Shown: in pieces, positions 28,507 through 36,315 of the stretch
Position numbering within the stretch: the first letter of the stretch is position 1
Layout of the letters: each line of letters begins with the position of its first letter
Assembly: GCA_016718875.1 (NCBI GenBank)
Contig: JADKBL010000014.1
Span: forward strand, 9,989 to 73,988
Length of the DNA stretch: 64,000 nucleotides
Reading direction: 5' to 3'
From: Bacteroidota bacterium
GTDB lineage: Bacteria > Bacteroidota > Bacteroidia > Bacteroidales > VadinHA17
Notes under the pieces: model-generated
Database searches by the model: none
Told to the model about the DNA's origin: nothing
The model's input: only the letters and a program-made list of their open reading frames with translations
Position numbers and translations under genes: made by a program

Positions 28507-28883
28507 CACTTTTTCTTTTTGCTTTTCGACAATTCTTTTTTAGTATCCTCAAGCAGCTCTTCAAGCTCTTTCAGGGTAAGATCCTTTTCCCTCGCAAAAA
28601 ACGAAGCCATTGCAGGAAAAGAATTATTGAAATAACTTTCCATGAGGCCGAAAAGCTGGTTCTTCGAATATTCGCTTTTTGATACCATGGGATGGTAGAG
28701 ATGAACATTACCATAGGCTTTATGCCCGACGAAACCCTTCTTCTCGAGTATCCTCAGAACTGTCGACACTGTATTCCTTGCCGGCTTCGGATCGCTGAAA
28801 CTGTCGCGGATATCTTTCACGAGACCTTCTTTCCGGTCCCATAATATCTGCATAATCTGTTCTTCTGCACGTGTTAGTTGCAT
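28506..28883 (-). CDS. BlaI/MecI-family transcriptional repressor
   Basis: 125 residues. The winged-helix N-terminus (LTRAEEQIMQILWD) and the stretch ARNTVSTVLRILEKKGFVGH (recognition helix and wing) are typical of BlaI/MecI, followed by a dimerisation region and a lysine-rich tail. It should repress its own operon until cleaved by the downstream M56 sensor. Two dyads matching this type of operator, one inside the promoter, lie 150-215 bp upstream. The family often controls cell-envelope or beta-lactam stress genes; no beta-lactamase is next to it here. Confidence 0.93.
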   Translation of the reverse strand: MQLTRAEEQIMQILWDRKEGLVKDIRDSFSDPKPARNTVSTVLRILEKKGFVGHKAYGNVHLYHPMVSKSEYSKNQLFGLMESYFNNSFPAMASFFAREKDLTLKELEELLEDTKKELSKSKKKK

Positions 28884-28910
28884 GATAGAAATGTTGTTAA
28901 TTAAACAGTC

Positions 28911-29005
28911 ATTGCGATCCCGACACAGTCGGGAGAAGCAATCTTAATCTATTTGCCCGCGCGGCAATCTGGCGCCTTCGCTAAAATAGCCCACCGGGCT
29001 ATTTT
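28911..29005 (-). promoter_or_regulatory. structured 5' leader of the blaI-M56 mRNA
   Basis: Between the predicted transcription start (about 29022-29025) and the blaI ATG lie two strong inverted repeats. At 28983-29005 a perfect 10-bp stem (AAAATAGCCC / GGGCTATTTT) has a 3-base loop; it carries T-runs on both sides and could act as an attenuator. At 28911-28942 a two-part hairpin has ATTGC/GCAAT and CCCGA/TCGGG arms. The second resembles a dispersed repeat and may be an insertion rather than a control element. Confidence 0.45.
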
Positions 29006-29028
29006 TTGACGCTCGGCCCCCTTCAACA

Positions 29029-29060
29029 CAAAGATATGACTATTTTTATAGTCACGCAAA
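29029..29060 (-). promoter_or_regulatory. blaI promoter (-33 TTTG, -7 TATCTTTG)
   Basis: On the minus strand TTTG (29060-29057), a 20-bp spacer, then TATCTTTG (29036-29029), a full match to the Bacteroidota consensus. The spacer is almost wholly occupied by an operator dyad. Confidence 0.7.
29037..29054. promoter_or_regulatory. predicted BlaI operator 1, in the promoter spacer
   Basis: Perfect 18-bp dyad TGACTAT-TTTT-ATAGTCA exactly between the -33 and -7 boxes. Its position implies repression by blocking RNA polymerase. Assignment to BlaI is inferred from position, symmetry and the adjacent gene. Confidence 0.65.
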
Positions 29061-29073
29061 TATTTTACAATTA

Positions 29074-29097
29074 AAATGACTATTATTTTAGTCATTT
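29074..29097. promoter_or_regulatory. predicted BlaI operator 2
   Basis: 24-bp dyad with core TGACTA-TTATTT-TAGTCA extended by AAA/TTT. Its centre is 40 bp from that of operator 1, close to four helical turns, so two repressor dimers could bind the same DNA face. Confidence 0.6.
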
Positions 29098-29127
29098 GTT
29101 ATAAAATATTGATTTTATGGAAGATGC

Positions 29128-29152
29128 TGGCGCCGATTTGTAATCGGTGCCA
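29128..29152 (+). repeat. 25-bp hairpin repeat (REP-like), copy 2
   Basis: TGGCG-CCGATT-TGT-AATCGG-TGCCA. Relative to copy 1, two stem pairs are changed on both sides (G-C to C-G and C-G to T-A), so pairing is kept. Copy 3 lies eight bases to the right in inverted orientation. Confidence 0.85.
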
Positions 29153-29160
29153 ATCATTTA

Positions 29161-29185
29161 TAGCACGGATCACAGATCCGCGCTA
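29161..29185 (-). repeat. 25-bp hairpin repeat (REP-like), copy 3, inverted
   Basis: On the minus strand TAGCG-CGGATC-TGT-GATCCG-TGCTA. The second stem pair is A-T where the others have G-C, another compensated change, and the G.T wobble and TGT loop are kept. With copy 2 it forms a head-to-head pair in the gap between blaI and the DUF1080 gene. Confidence 0.85.
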
Positions 29186-29252
29186 GCGGAGAATGTTTTA
29201 TCTGATTTTTTAACTAATTTGCATCCTATTATCAATATTTAATAATCGTACT

Positions 29253-29981
29253 ATGAAAAAGCAGATAATCTTAACATTCATTGCCACTCTTTTTATAAGC
29301 TCAACAGTTATTGCACAGAAGCCCAATACTCTTTCCGATAAAGAGAAAAAAGATGGCTGGGTACTCATGTTTAACGGTAAGGATTTTACAGGTTGGCGCC
29401 AGTGCAACGGAACAGCTATGCCAAAGAACTGGGCAATTGAAGATAACTCAATGAAGGTTTTCACCGGAGAAGGAAAAGAACCGGGTCAGGGTGCAAACGG
29501 AGATATATTATATGAAAAAAAGTTTAAGAATTTTGAACTGACAATTGACTGGAAAGCAAGTAAAATGGCAAATTCAGGTATTTTCTTTAATGTGAGAGAG
29601 GTCCCTGGAAAACCAATTTATTATGCATCTCCCGAGATACAGGTTTTGGATAATGCTGATGCAACCGACAATAAAATACCCAGCCATCTTGCAGGTTCCC
29701 TATATGATATGATAGCAGCCGATCCAAAAACTGTAAAACCTGCAGGAGAATGGAACACTATTGTTATCAGGGTTCAGAACGGGAAAGTTACACACACCCA
29801 GAACGGGGTTAAGGTTGTTGAATATGAGCTATGGACGCCTGCATGGGATGCATTGGTACAGAACAGCAAATTCAAAACATTCCCCGGTTTTACCGAAGGA
29901 ATTTCCAAAGACGGATTCATCGGACTTCAGGATCACGGATACACTGTATGGTTCAAAAATATTAAAATAAGAGAACTTTAA
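29253..29981 (+). CDS. secreted DUF1080 (3-keto-disaccharide hydrolase-type) protein
   Basis: 242 residues. A signal peptide (MKKQIILTFIATLFISSTVIAQ) is followed by one DUF1080 concanavalin-like beta-sandwich. Family stretches are DGWVLMFNGKDFTGWR near the N-terminus and SGIFFNVREV in the middle, and it ends with VWFKNIKIREL. Some members hydrolyse 3-keto-glucosides or bind glycans; which applies here is unknown. It is transcribed divergently from blaI, across the hairpin repeats. Confidence 0.85.
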   Translation: MKKQIILTFIATLFISSTVIAQKPNTLSDKEKKDGWVLMFNGKDFTGWRQCNGTAMPKNWAIEDNSMKVFTGEGKEPGQGANGDILYEKKFKNFELTIDWKASKMANSGIFFNVREVPGKPIYYASPEIQVLDNADATDNKIPSHLAGSLYDMIAADPKTVKPAGEWNTIVIRVQNGKVTHTQNGVKVVEYELWTPAWDALVQNSKFKTFPGFTEGISKDGFIGLQDHGYTVWFKNIKIREL

Positions 29982-30065
29982 TTTTAAAACAATTGGCTCG
30001 GTTTTTGTGTTGATTAACTAATTACCGGTATGTTCGTATAAGTTAATAACCTAAATTTCACTCTA

Positions 30066-30764
30066 ATGAAATCAGAAAGAAATTATTTCAGAGCCACTTT
30101 TATTGTTTTATGCTTCTCCATACTGACAGTTAGTGGTACGCCTCAGGATAATAAGGGTAATCCTATTCCGCATTTCCTTTTTCCTCAGTTTAAAGAGGGA
30201 ATTGTAATTATGAGAGATGGACAGAAGTTTACAGCTCTTCTTAATTATAATATGGTTGAGGAAAAAATGATCACAGAACTGGATGGGGTTTACAGATATT
30301 CAAAAAACCCCAAGAGCATTGAACGGATATTACTTGAAAACAGGCTTTTTATCCCTTATGGAAATGGCTTCTATGAGATTCTTACAAGCGGAAATGTCAC
30401 AATGTTTCTTCAGAATAAAGCCAATCTTGCGCCAAAAGGTAGTAGTACGGGATATGGTTCAAAGAACAGGTCCGTTGGCCCTACCGCAACTCAAAGATTT
30501 GAAATTAATCCGGTAACACATCAGTACGGTGAAGTAGCATATATTGATCTCCCGCAGAATTTTGATGTAGTACCTGAATTTGTATTCTGGGTAAGCAATG
30601 AAGATCAGCTTGAAAAATTCAGCACAGAAAGGCAGTTCATTAAGCTTTTCCCTAAGTATGAGAAAGAACTTAAAGATTTCTTCCAAAATGAGAATATAAA
30701 TATCAGGAACAGGGAAGACATTATAAAACTGGGTAATTTCTGCAATGAGATCATGAAGAAATAA
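30066..30764 (+). CDS. exported protein of unknown function
   Basis: 232 residues with an N-terminal hydrophobic segment that may be a signal peptide (RATFIVLCFSILTVSG). The middle part has short beta-rich stretches (GIVIMRDGQKFTALLNYNM) and an aromatic/Gly segment; the C-terminus is helical and charged (FSTERQFIKLFPKYEKELKD). I recognise no catalytic motif. It begins 84 bases after the DUF1080 gene and ends 12 bases before the hydrolase gene, so it may be co-transcribed with the latter. Confidence 0.75.
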   Translation: MKSERNYFRATFIVLCFSILTVSGTPQDNKGNPIPHFLFPQFKEGIVIMRDGQKFTALLNYNMVEEKMITELDGVYRYSKNPKSIERILLENRLFIPYGNGFYEILTSGNVTMFLQNKANLAPKGSSTGYGSKNRSVGPTATQRFEINPVTHQYGEVAYIDLPQNFDVVPEFVFWVSNEDQLEKFSTERQFIKLFPKYEKELKDFFQNENINIRNREDIIKLGNFCNEIMKK

Positions 30765-30776
30765 GTTAATCCTCTC

Positions 30777-31841
30777 ATGAGATATCATAACCGGCGTAAC
30801 TTCCTTAAAGCCAATGCTGCTTTAGGACTTGGAGCAATAGCCACAGGAATTGGCTTAACTCAATCATGTTCCGGCAACAATAATATGTCTGATTCAGGAG
30901 ATCATCATCCGGTTGATCTCCTTTCAAAATACCAGGAATGCCTTGGCGGACCATTTCCTGATCCTGTACCGCTTAATCCTGTTCTGAGAGAAACAATTCA
31001 GAAAGATGGATATCGCATAGAATCCATTACTTATGAAGCTCTCCCCGGCGACAGGATCCCAGCACTTATTCTTATCCCTGATATTGTATCATCCTCCAAT
31101 CCTGCACCAGGGATTGCAGTTTGGCATCAGCATAACGGAGAGTATCACCTTGGAAAAACAGAACCTGCCGGTCTTGCCGGAAATCCCATGCACCATACTG
31201 CGGTGGCCCTTGTACGGGAAGGATATGTAGTGCTGTGCCCCGATTCACTTTGCTTCGAGGAACGCCAGGACCCAACAGGAATTCTGAAAAGAGGCGATTA
31301 TGAACGCTTCGAGTTCCTGAGAGAAGTGGTGAGGGGACGTTCACTCGCGTGGAGAGATGTTCTTGATATGAAAACATCTGTATCATACCTGAGCCAGAGA
31401 CCAGAGGTAATTCCGGAAAAGCTGGGATGTTACGGTCATTCAATGGGCTCAACACATGCATGGCTTGCCGGACCACTCGAACCCCGGCTCAAATGTGTAA
31501 TAGGTAATTGCTGCCTCCCGACTTATGATGCAATAGAAGAAACTCATATTCTGCATTGTTTCCCCAATTTTGTCCCGGGCTGGAAACAATATGGCGATAC
31601 TCCTGATATAGCTGCTCTCATAGCTCCACGGGCCCTTCATCTTAACTTTGGTGAAAAAGATACGGGCAGTCCGGTTGAATTTGTTAAAACCGGTCTGACA
31701 AGAATTGCTGAAGCATATAAAAAAGCGGGAGCTCCTGAAAATTTCACTTCCTATATTGAACCCGGAGCTGAACATGTTCTGTCAGATGCAATGTGGCAAC
31801 ATGTTAAAGAGTGTTTTGCAAAGCACCTGAAAACAGCTTAA
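30777..31841 (+). CDS. Tat-exported alpha/beta hydrolase (acetyl-xylan-esterase / dienelactone-hydrolase-like)
   Basis: 354 residues. The N-terminus carries a twin-arginine signal (RRNFLKANAALGLG) followed by a possible lipobox (LTQSC at about residue 31), so it may be a Tat lipoprotein. In the hydrolase fold the nucleophile elbow is GCYGHSMGS, an acid residue is likely in FGEKDTG, and the catalytic His is likely in PGAEHVLSD. The overall layout resembles hydrolases that remove acetyl or other acyl groups from polysaccharides. The start is 12 bases after the previous stop. Confidence 0.83.
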   Translation: MRYHNRRNFLKANAALGLGAIATGIGLTQSCSGNNNMSDSGDHHPVDLLSKYQECLGGPFPDPVPLNPVLRETIQKDGYRIESITYEALPGDRIPALILIPDIVSSSNPAPGIAVWHQHNGEYHLGKTEPAGLAGNPMHHTAVALVREGYVVLCPDSLCFEERQDPTGILKRGDYERFEFLREVVRGRSLAWRDVLDMKTSVSYLSQRPEVIPEKLGCYGHSMGSTHAWLAGPLEPRLKCVIGNCCLPTYDAIEETHILHCFPNFVPGWKQYGDTPDIAALIAPRALHLNFGEKDTGSPVEFVKTGLTRIAEAYKKAGAPENFTSYIEPGAEHVLSDAMWQHVKECFAKHLKTA

Positions 31842-31862
31842 TCCCTGGTGATACTTTGTCAC

Positions 31863-31897
31863 AAAAAGAAAACCCTCCTATGCTAAAGCTTAGGAGG
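31863..31897 (-). terminator. intrinsic terminator of the tRNA-Val-like gene
   Basis: On the minus strand a 7-bp stem (CCTCCTA / TAGGAGG) with a 10-base loop is followed by TTTTCTTTTT, just downstream of the tRNA 3' end. Confidence 0.7.
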
Positions 31898-31903
31898 AGA
31901 AGG

Positions 31904-31982
31904 TGAGTTGCACTGGAGTCAGAACCCCAGTGACCCCTACCCCTGTCAAGGTAATGCTCTAAACCAACTGAGCTAACAACCC
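31904..31982 (-). tRNA. tRNA-Val (GAC anticodon), with enlarged loops, possibly defective
   Basis: The minus strand reads GGGTTGTTAGCTCAGTTGG at the 5' end and TGACAG in the anticodon loop (anticodon GAC). The acceptor 3' strand GCAACTC pairs with the 5' end (one G.T), and ACC follows. It departs from a normal tRNA in the anticodon loop (one extra G before GGTAG) and in the T arm, where the arms ACTGG/CCAGT enclose ten bases instead of seven. It is therefore either a decayed copy or carries sequence errors. The following terminator shows it was built as an expressed tRNA. Confidence 0.6.
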
Positions 31983-32068
31983 TTATTGCCGCAAAAATAA
32001 TAATTTAATCCAATCAATTTGATAACAATAAATAGATTGTTTAATTTCGATATTCAATTTATTAAGAA

Positions 32069-32118
32069 ATTGATTTTCTTCGCTCCCCCTGGGGTCGGGG
32101 TAAACTAAGAAAATCAAT
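32069..32118. repeat. 12-bp inverted repeat upstream of the AIM24 gene
   Basis: ATTGATTTTCTT and AAGAAAATCAAT surround a 26-base GC-rich centre, about 45 bases before the ATG of the next gene. It could be an operator or a leader hairpin. The remainder of 31983-32164 shows no gene. Confidence 0.5.
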
Positions 32119-32164
32119 CTTCAAATATTTTTCAGAACTTAAACCCTTTTAATTGATCGAAATT

Positions 32165-32929
32165 ATGATATCACACGAAATTGATTATAAGATTTTCGGC
32201 GACGACATCCAGTTTGTTGAGATTGAACTTGATCCGAGAGAAACTGTCATAGCAGAAGCCGGAACGATGGTTTATATGGAGCAGGGCATCACCTTTGAAG
32301 TAAAGATGGGTGATGGTTCATCACCCGACCAGGGCTTGATGGGAAAACTGTTCCAGGCTGGCTCCAGAATTATTACAGGTGAATCACTCTTCCTTACCCA
32401 TTTTACAAATAATGGAAACGGGAAAAGCAGGGTAGCCTTTGCTGCACCTTATCCCGGAACTATTATCCCTGTCGATCTGAGGCAGATAAGGAACAGCCTG
32501 ATAGTTCAAAAGGATGGATTCCTCTGTGCTGCAATGGGCACAAAACTTTCCGTTACACTGAACAAGAGAATCGGCGCAGGACTGCTGGGAGGCGAAGGCT
32601 TTATCCTTCAGAAACTTGAAGGTGATGGCAAAGCGTTTATCCACGCAGGTGGAACTGTTATTGAAAAACAGCTCAATAACGAAACCCTTCGTATTGATAC
32701 CGGCTGTGTAGTTGCCTTCGAACCAACACTCGATTTTGACATTGAAGCAACAGGGAGCCTTAAATCGATGGTCTTCGGTGGAGAGGGATTATTCCTTGCT
32801 ATTATGAGGGGTATTGGTAAGGTGTGGCTCCAGTCGATGCCAATCAGAAAGCTTATACGTGCTCTTGCCCCATACGGAAGGAACAGGGGAAAAGAGGGAA
32901 GTTCAATCCTGGGCAGTTTCCTGGAATAG
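32165..32929 (+). CDS. AIM24 / TIGR00266 family protein
   Basis: 254 residues, predominantly beta, with no signal peptide. The opening (DIQFVEIELDPRETVIAEAGTM) and the internal GGEGFILQKLEGDGKAF match the AIM24/TIGR00266 family. Its yeast namesake is mitochondrial; the bacterial function is unknown. ATG 32165 is chosen over the in-frame TTG at 32153 because it gives the family-like N-terminus MISHEIDYKIFG. It is convergent with the second GH29 gene, with one base between them. Confidence 0.85.
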   Translation: MISHEIDYKIFGDDIQFVEIELDPRETVIAEAGTMVYMEQGITFEVKMGDGSSPDQGLMGKLFQAGSRIITGESLFLTHFTNNGNGKSRVAFAAPYPGTIIPVDLRQIRNSLIVQKDGFLCAAMGTKLSVTLNKRIGAGLLGGEGFILQKLEGDGKAFIHAGGTVIEKQLNNETLRIDTGCVVAFEPTLDFDIEATGSLKSMVFGGEGLFLAIMRGIGKVWLQSMPIRKLIRALAPYGRNRGKEGSSILGSFLE

Positions 32930-32930
32930 A

Positions 32931-34376
32931 CTAATACACCGCTTTCAACACCCAGACATACTTTGAAGGAGGATTATTCCTTACTTTTTCAGGCATTGTG
33001 ACACTGAATCCGGTTTCAGTTTTACTCCATTTCAACGTAGTTCCTGTCCCGCACATACTTACTTTTGCTCCTTTGGGCAGGGAAAATTTTGTCATCCCTA
33101 TCTGTGATGGCATTTTTTCCCCATCCTCAGCCAGGTAGTATATATAAATTGTATTATTCCCTTTTTTTGATATGCAGACCTTGCCTTCCTTATAGGGTTC
33201 CAGTGCACGGGTGCCATATATTGCCTCTCCGTTAACTTTCATCCAGCTCCCCATATCCTCAAGGAGCTTATAGGCCTCATCGTGCCACTGTCCCTTTGGT
33301 CCGGGACCAATATTCAGTAAAAGATTACCGCCTTTAATTACAATATCAACCAGCATGTGTACAGCTTCAGTACTTGTAATATATTTAGCATCCGGCTTCC
33401 ATGACCAGCTCTCTCCGGCAACTATACATGATTCCCAGGGATATGGCAAAGCATGATCCGGAACCCTGTTCTCAGGAGTAAGGTAATTCTGATTCTTGCC
33501 ATATACTGCCCTGTCTACTACAATCATCCCGGGTTGCTTCTCCCTTACTTTCGTAACCAGCTCATCCATCCTGATATCCTGACTCTGTATTCTGGCAAAA
33601 TTATAACCCGGTGATTGAATATGCCGTCTTATGTCCTCTTTTGACATTTTCTGAACCTGTCCCCCGTCGAGCCATAGAATATCAAGCTTTCCATAATCAC
33701 CTCCTGTCAGTTCCATTATCTGCCCATGTGTGAACTGTACAAAATTTTCCCATCTCTCAGGATATTTTGAAATATCATAGTTGGGATTTCTGTCTGGGGT
33801 CGCAAAATTTGGCCACCAGTAGTATTCACTGTGCCAGTCGGGCTTGGAAAAATATGCCCCGGCCCATAATCCCTCAGCCCTGAAAGCATTGAATACCTCT
33901 TTGGCAATATTAGATTTAGGATTTGTATGAAAAGGTGTTTTCGGACTTGTAATCCTGTAGTCGGTCAGCTTTGTATCAAACATGCTGAAGCCATCATGAT
34001 GTTTGGTGGTAAAAACCACATATTTCATCCCTGCATTCTTTGCGGCTTTTGCCCATCGTACCGGATCAAAATCCACCGGATTAAATGTAGTCTGCAGGTT
34101 TTCATAATCCCTTTTGTATTCAACATAATTGGGATTGTCTCTTCTGCACCAGGCTTCATCTTCCGCACATATTGACCATGATTCTACAATTCCCCACTGG
34201 CTGTATGTGCCCCAGTGCATAAGAAGTCCGAATTTCAGATCCTGCCATTCCCCGAGTTTTTTTAATACAAGAGGATCGGTTTCAGGTACATATCTTTCAT
34301 CTTCCTGGGCAGATAAAGATGCGATGTTGACCCATAAAAGAACAATAAGAATCAACTTTCCGAATTTTAGATTCAT
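32931..34376 (-). CDS. secreted alpha-L-fucosidase, GH29 (second copy)
   Basis: 481 residues with a signal peptide ending LSAQ at about residue 24. The GH29 catalytic domain has FGLLMHWGTYSQWG, KYVVFTTKHHDGFSMFD and the nucleophile loop LWLDGGQ (Asp237). The canonical WLDG loop distinguishes it from the 21251 enzyme, and the two proteins are clearly diverged, so they probably act on different linkages. It begins 16 bases after the acyltransferase-like gene, at the end of an ispD-led run. Confidence 0.92.
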   Translation of the reverse strand: MNLKFGKLILIVLLWVNIASLSAQEDERYVPETDPLVLKKLGEWQDLKFGLLMHWGTYSQWGIVESWSICAEDEAWCRRDNPNYVEYKRDYENLQTTFNPVDFDPVRWAKAAKNAGMKYVVFTTKHHDGFSMFDTKLTDYRITSPKTPFHTNPKSNIAKEVFNAFRAEGLWAGAYFSKPDWHSEYYWWPNFATPDRNPNYDISKYPERWENFVQFTHGQIMELTGGDYGKLDILWLDGGQVQKMSKEDIRRHIQSPGYNFARIQSQDIRMDELVTKVREKQPGMIVVDRAVYGKNQNYLTPENRVPDHALPYPWESCIVAGESWSWKPDAKYITSTEAVHMLVDIVIKGGNLLLNIGPGPKGQWHDEAYKLLEDMGSWMKVNGEAIYGTRALEPYKEGKVCISKKGNNTIYIYYLAEDGEKMPSQIGMTKFSLPKGAKVSMCGTGTTLKWSKTETGFSVTMPEKVRNNPPSKYVWVLKAVY

Positions 34377-34392
34377 ATGGATACTTTTTTAA

Positions 34393-35520
34393 TTATGAAA
34401 AATCAAACCCCGAGATATAAGCAGGTGCATCATAGAAGACCTCTTTATCCAAATCAGTCATATTGATGAACTTTGTATAAACCAGTCCGGGTTTGGCATT
34501 CAGCATCCTGTTAAGCGCACCCATTTTTACCCCGGTCCTGATCTTATCATAAAGATCGCTTCGGTCATCAAGCCATGTCAGGCCAGTGTTGAATCCTTCC
34601 CGTGCGCAGGCTGTTTCAAAAAGAGGAGCAAGAAGATCTTCATGACCTGTTGTGCAATATATAGAATCAAAAACCAGGTATCTGAACTCCCCCGGACGAA
34701 ATAACCTCCTGAAATAAGGCATCTTTGGCAGAATTTTCATCATAACCCAACCCCATACACCCGGAATATCATATACTTTATAGGATGTTGGTATTGCACA
34801 GACTCCTGCAAGAATTTCGTCCCCTTCCTTAAGTACATAATATTTATCGCCATGAAATGAATAGGCGGTAGTAAAAAAAGAATAACTCCTGTAGAAATCA
34901 TTGAGAAGCTTTTCCATTTCTGATTTCCCGGAAGCGGGAAGAATTGAAACCCTCTCGTCGGATTTTGGTGAAAAGCGGCTGAAAGCAAGAGTTAGGAATG
35001 AGCGGATATATTCATACCCGGCCTGATGTACAATATTCTTTGACCTTTCATTCTTGCTTTCCAGAAAGGCATACATGATATGTTTGTCTCCCTCAAAAAC
35101 TTCATCCAGTTCCAGAAGATGAGGCTTACTGAATATTTCAAGTGTCTTCTGCTTGAAATTGTCATCCTTTTCATGGTTTATCAGAGGATGTGTCCTCTTT
35201 CTCCAGTCGGGTGCTGACTGGTAGGTTGACTGAAAAGCCAGGTAACGAAGATAAGATGAAGGATATCTGAGTCTCCCCTGACCTGAAATCCGGTAGCATG
35301 ATCCTACGGTTCCGGTTATCTGATTCTTTTTATAAAGGGAAATAAATCGGATCTGATCTTTGTATGCAGCTATTCTGGAAGCAATATTTGAGAGTGAAAA
35401 CCTTAATCCGCCTTCCGACCCCTGGACTGCATGATTAAGAATATCAAGAATACCTTCATTGGCATGATCAGTAACTCTTACCTCCAGTCCCTGAAACGTG
35501 AATAAACTCCTTTCAAACAT
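34393..35520 (-). CDS. GNAT-like acyltransferase of unknown substrate
   Basis: About 375 residues from ATG 35520. The sequence suggests two acyl-CoA N-acyltransferase-like modules: an N-terminal half with LLELDEVFEGDKHIMYAF and a C-terminal half with EFRYLVFDSIYCTTGHEDLL. No well-known family name fits. An upstream in-frame TTG (35562) would overlap the previous gene; ATG 35520 has GGA a few bases upstream and is preferred. It lies between the DUF4197 and GH29 genes with short gaps, consistent with one transcript. Confidence 0.6.
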   Translation of the reverse strand: MFERSLFTFQGLEVRVTDHANEGILDILNHAVQGSEGGLRFSLSNIASRIAAYKDQIRFISLYKKNQITGTVGSCYRISGQGRLRYPSSYLRYLAFQSTYQSAPDWRKRTHPLINHEKDDNFKQKTLEIFSKPHLLELDEVFEGDKHIMYAFLESKNERSKNIVHQAGYEYIRSFLTLAFSRFSPKSDERVSILPASGKSEMEKLLNDFYRSYSFFTTAYSFHGDKYYVLKEGDEILAGVCAIPTSYKVYDIPGVWGWVMMKILPKMPYFRRLFRPGEFRYLVFDSIYCTTGHEDLLAPLFETACAREGFNTGLTWLDDRSDLYDKIRTGVKMGALNRMLNAKPGLVYTKFINMTDLDKEVFYDAPAYISGFDFS

Positions 35521-35539
35521 TTTTTCCGGGGCTCTTAGT

Positions 35540-36292
35540 TTATTTAGTGTCCAGGCTGCCAAATACTCGCTGAAGCAAAGGTGAAATACGGGCTGAAACG
35601 TTTTTTCTGATCTTAAGCTCTTCTGCCTCGGTCTTCAGGAAAATGCCATCAAGTGCTTTTTTTGTCAGATAATCATTAAGGTCGGTATTTACAGGTTTCA
35701 GATTGGCAAGTCTGCCGGCTACAGAGTTGGCAAGACTGTTCCATTTCCCTGTCAGAGTGGTCCACGAATCCATTGTGGAAATATTGCCAACGAGGTCTTT
35801 ATCTGTTGATGCCTGTATTTTAGGCTTATAAAGCGAGTACAACTCAGTATATGTTGTATTTTTCAGATAGGATGTTGCGGCATTATCAGTTCCCCTCAGG
35901 ATATTAAAAGCATCTTTTACTGTCATCTGCCTTATGCTGTTTTCAAATACCGGTGCTGCATCTTTGGCAGCATCCTCTGCTGCCCTGTTAATCCTTAGAA
36001 TAACATCTTCAACAAGCTTGTCTCCTCCTGGTATCTTTGAAATATTATCGACTATTACCCTGGCCTCTTCAGGAAGAAGTATCTTCACTGCCATGTCTCC
36101 AAAGTATCCATTTTCAGCAGATAAAATACCGGAAGAATTTTTAGCTCCGGTAATTAGTGCTTCCTTAAGCCCTCTTGCTACTTCATCTTCGGTAAGAGGA
36201 GCCGGAACTGAGGTCTGCATAACATTCATCAGCTCTGCGCATGCTGTTAATAAAATAACAGCAAATACGGGCAATAGGTATTTCTTCTTCAT
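35540..36292 (-). CDS. DUF4197 lipoprotein
   Basis: 250 residues with a lipoprotein signal (MKKKYLLPVFAVILLTAC, lipobox LTAC). The remainder is helical, with LTEDEVARGLKEALITGAKN and FGDMAVKILLPEEA, which identify DUF4197. It is envelope-anchored and of unknown role. It starts 23 bases after the ispD stop and is probably transcribed with it. Confidence 0.87.
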   Translation of the reverse strand: MKKKYLLPVFAVILLTACAELMNVMQTSVPAPLTEDEVARGLKEALITGAKNSSGILSAENGYFGDMAVKILLPEEARVIVDNISKIPGGDKLVEDVILRINRAAEDAAKDAAPVFENSIRQMTVKDAFNILRGTDNAATSYLKNTTYTELYSLYKPKIQASTDKDLVGNISTMDSWTTLTGKWNSLANSVAGRLANLKPVNTDLNDYLTKKALDGIFLKTEAEELKIRKNVSARISPLLQRVFGSLDTK

Positions 36293-36315
36293 ATAATTCT
36301 TCCTAAAGCACTAAA

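Noticed and set aside
29253..34376. Polysaccharide utilisation locus built from DUF1080, esterase and GH29
   Set aside because: No SusC/SusD-type pair, no sugar sensor-regulator, mixed strands and a tRNA in the middle; treated as scattered secreted enzymes.
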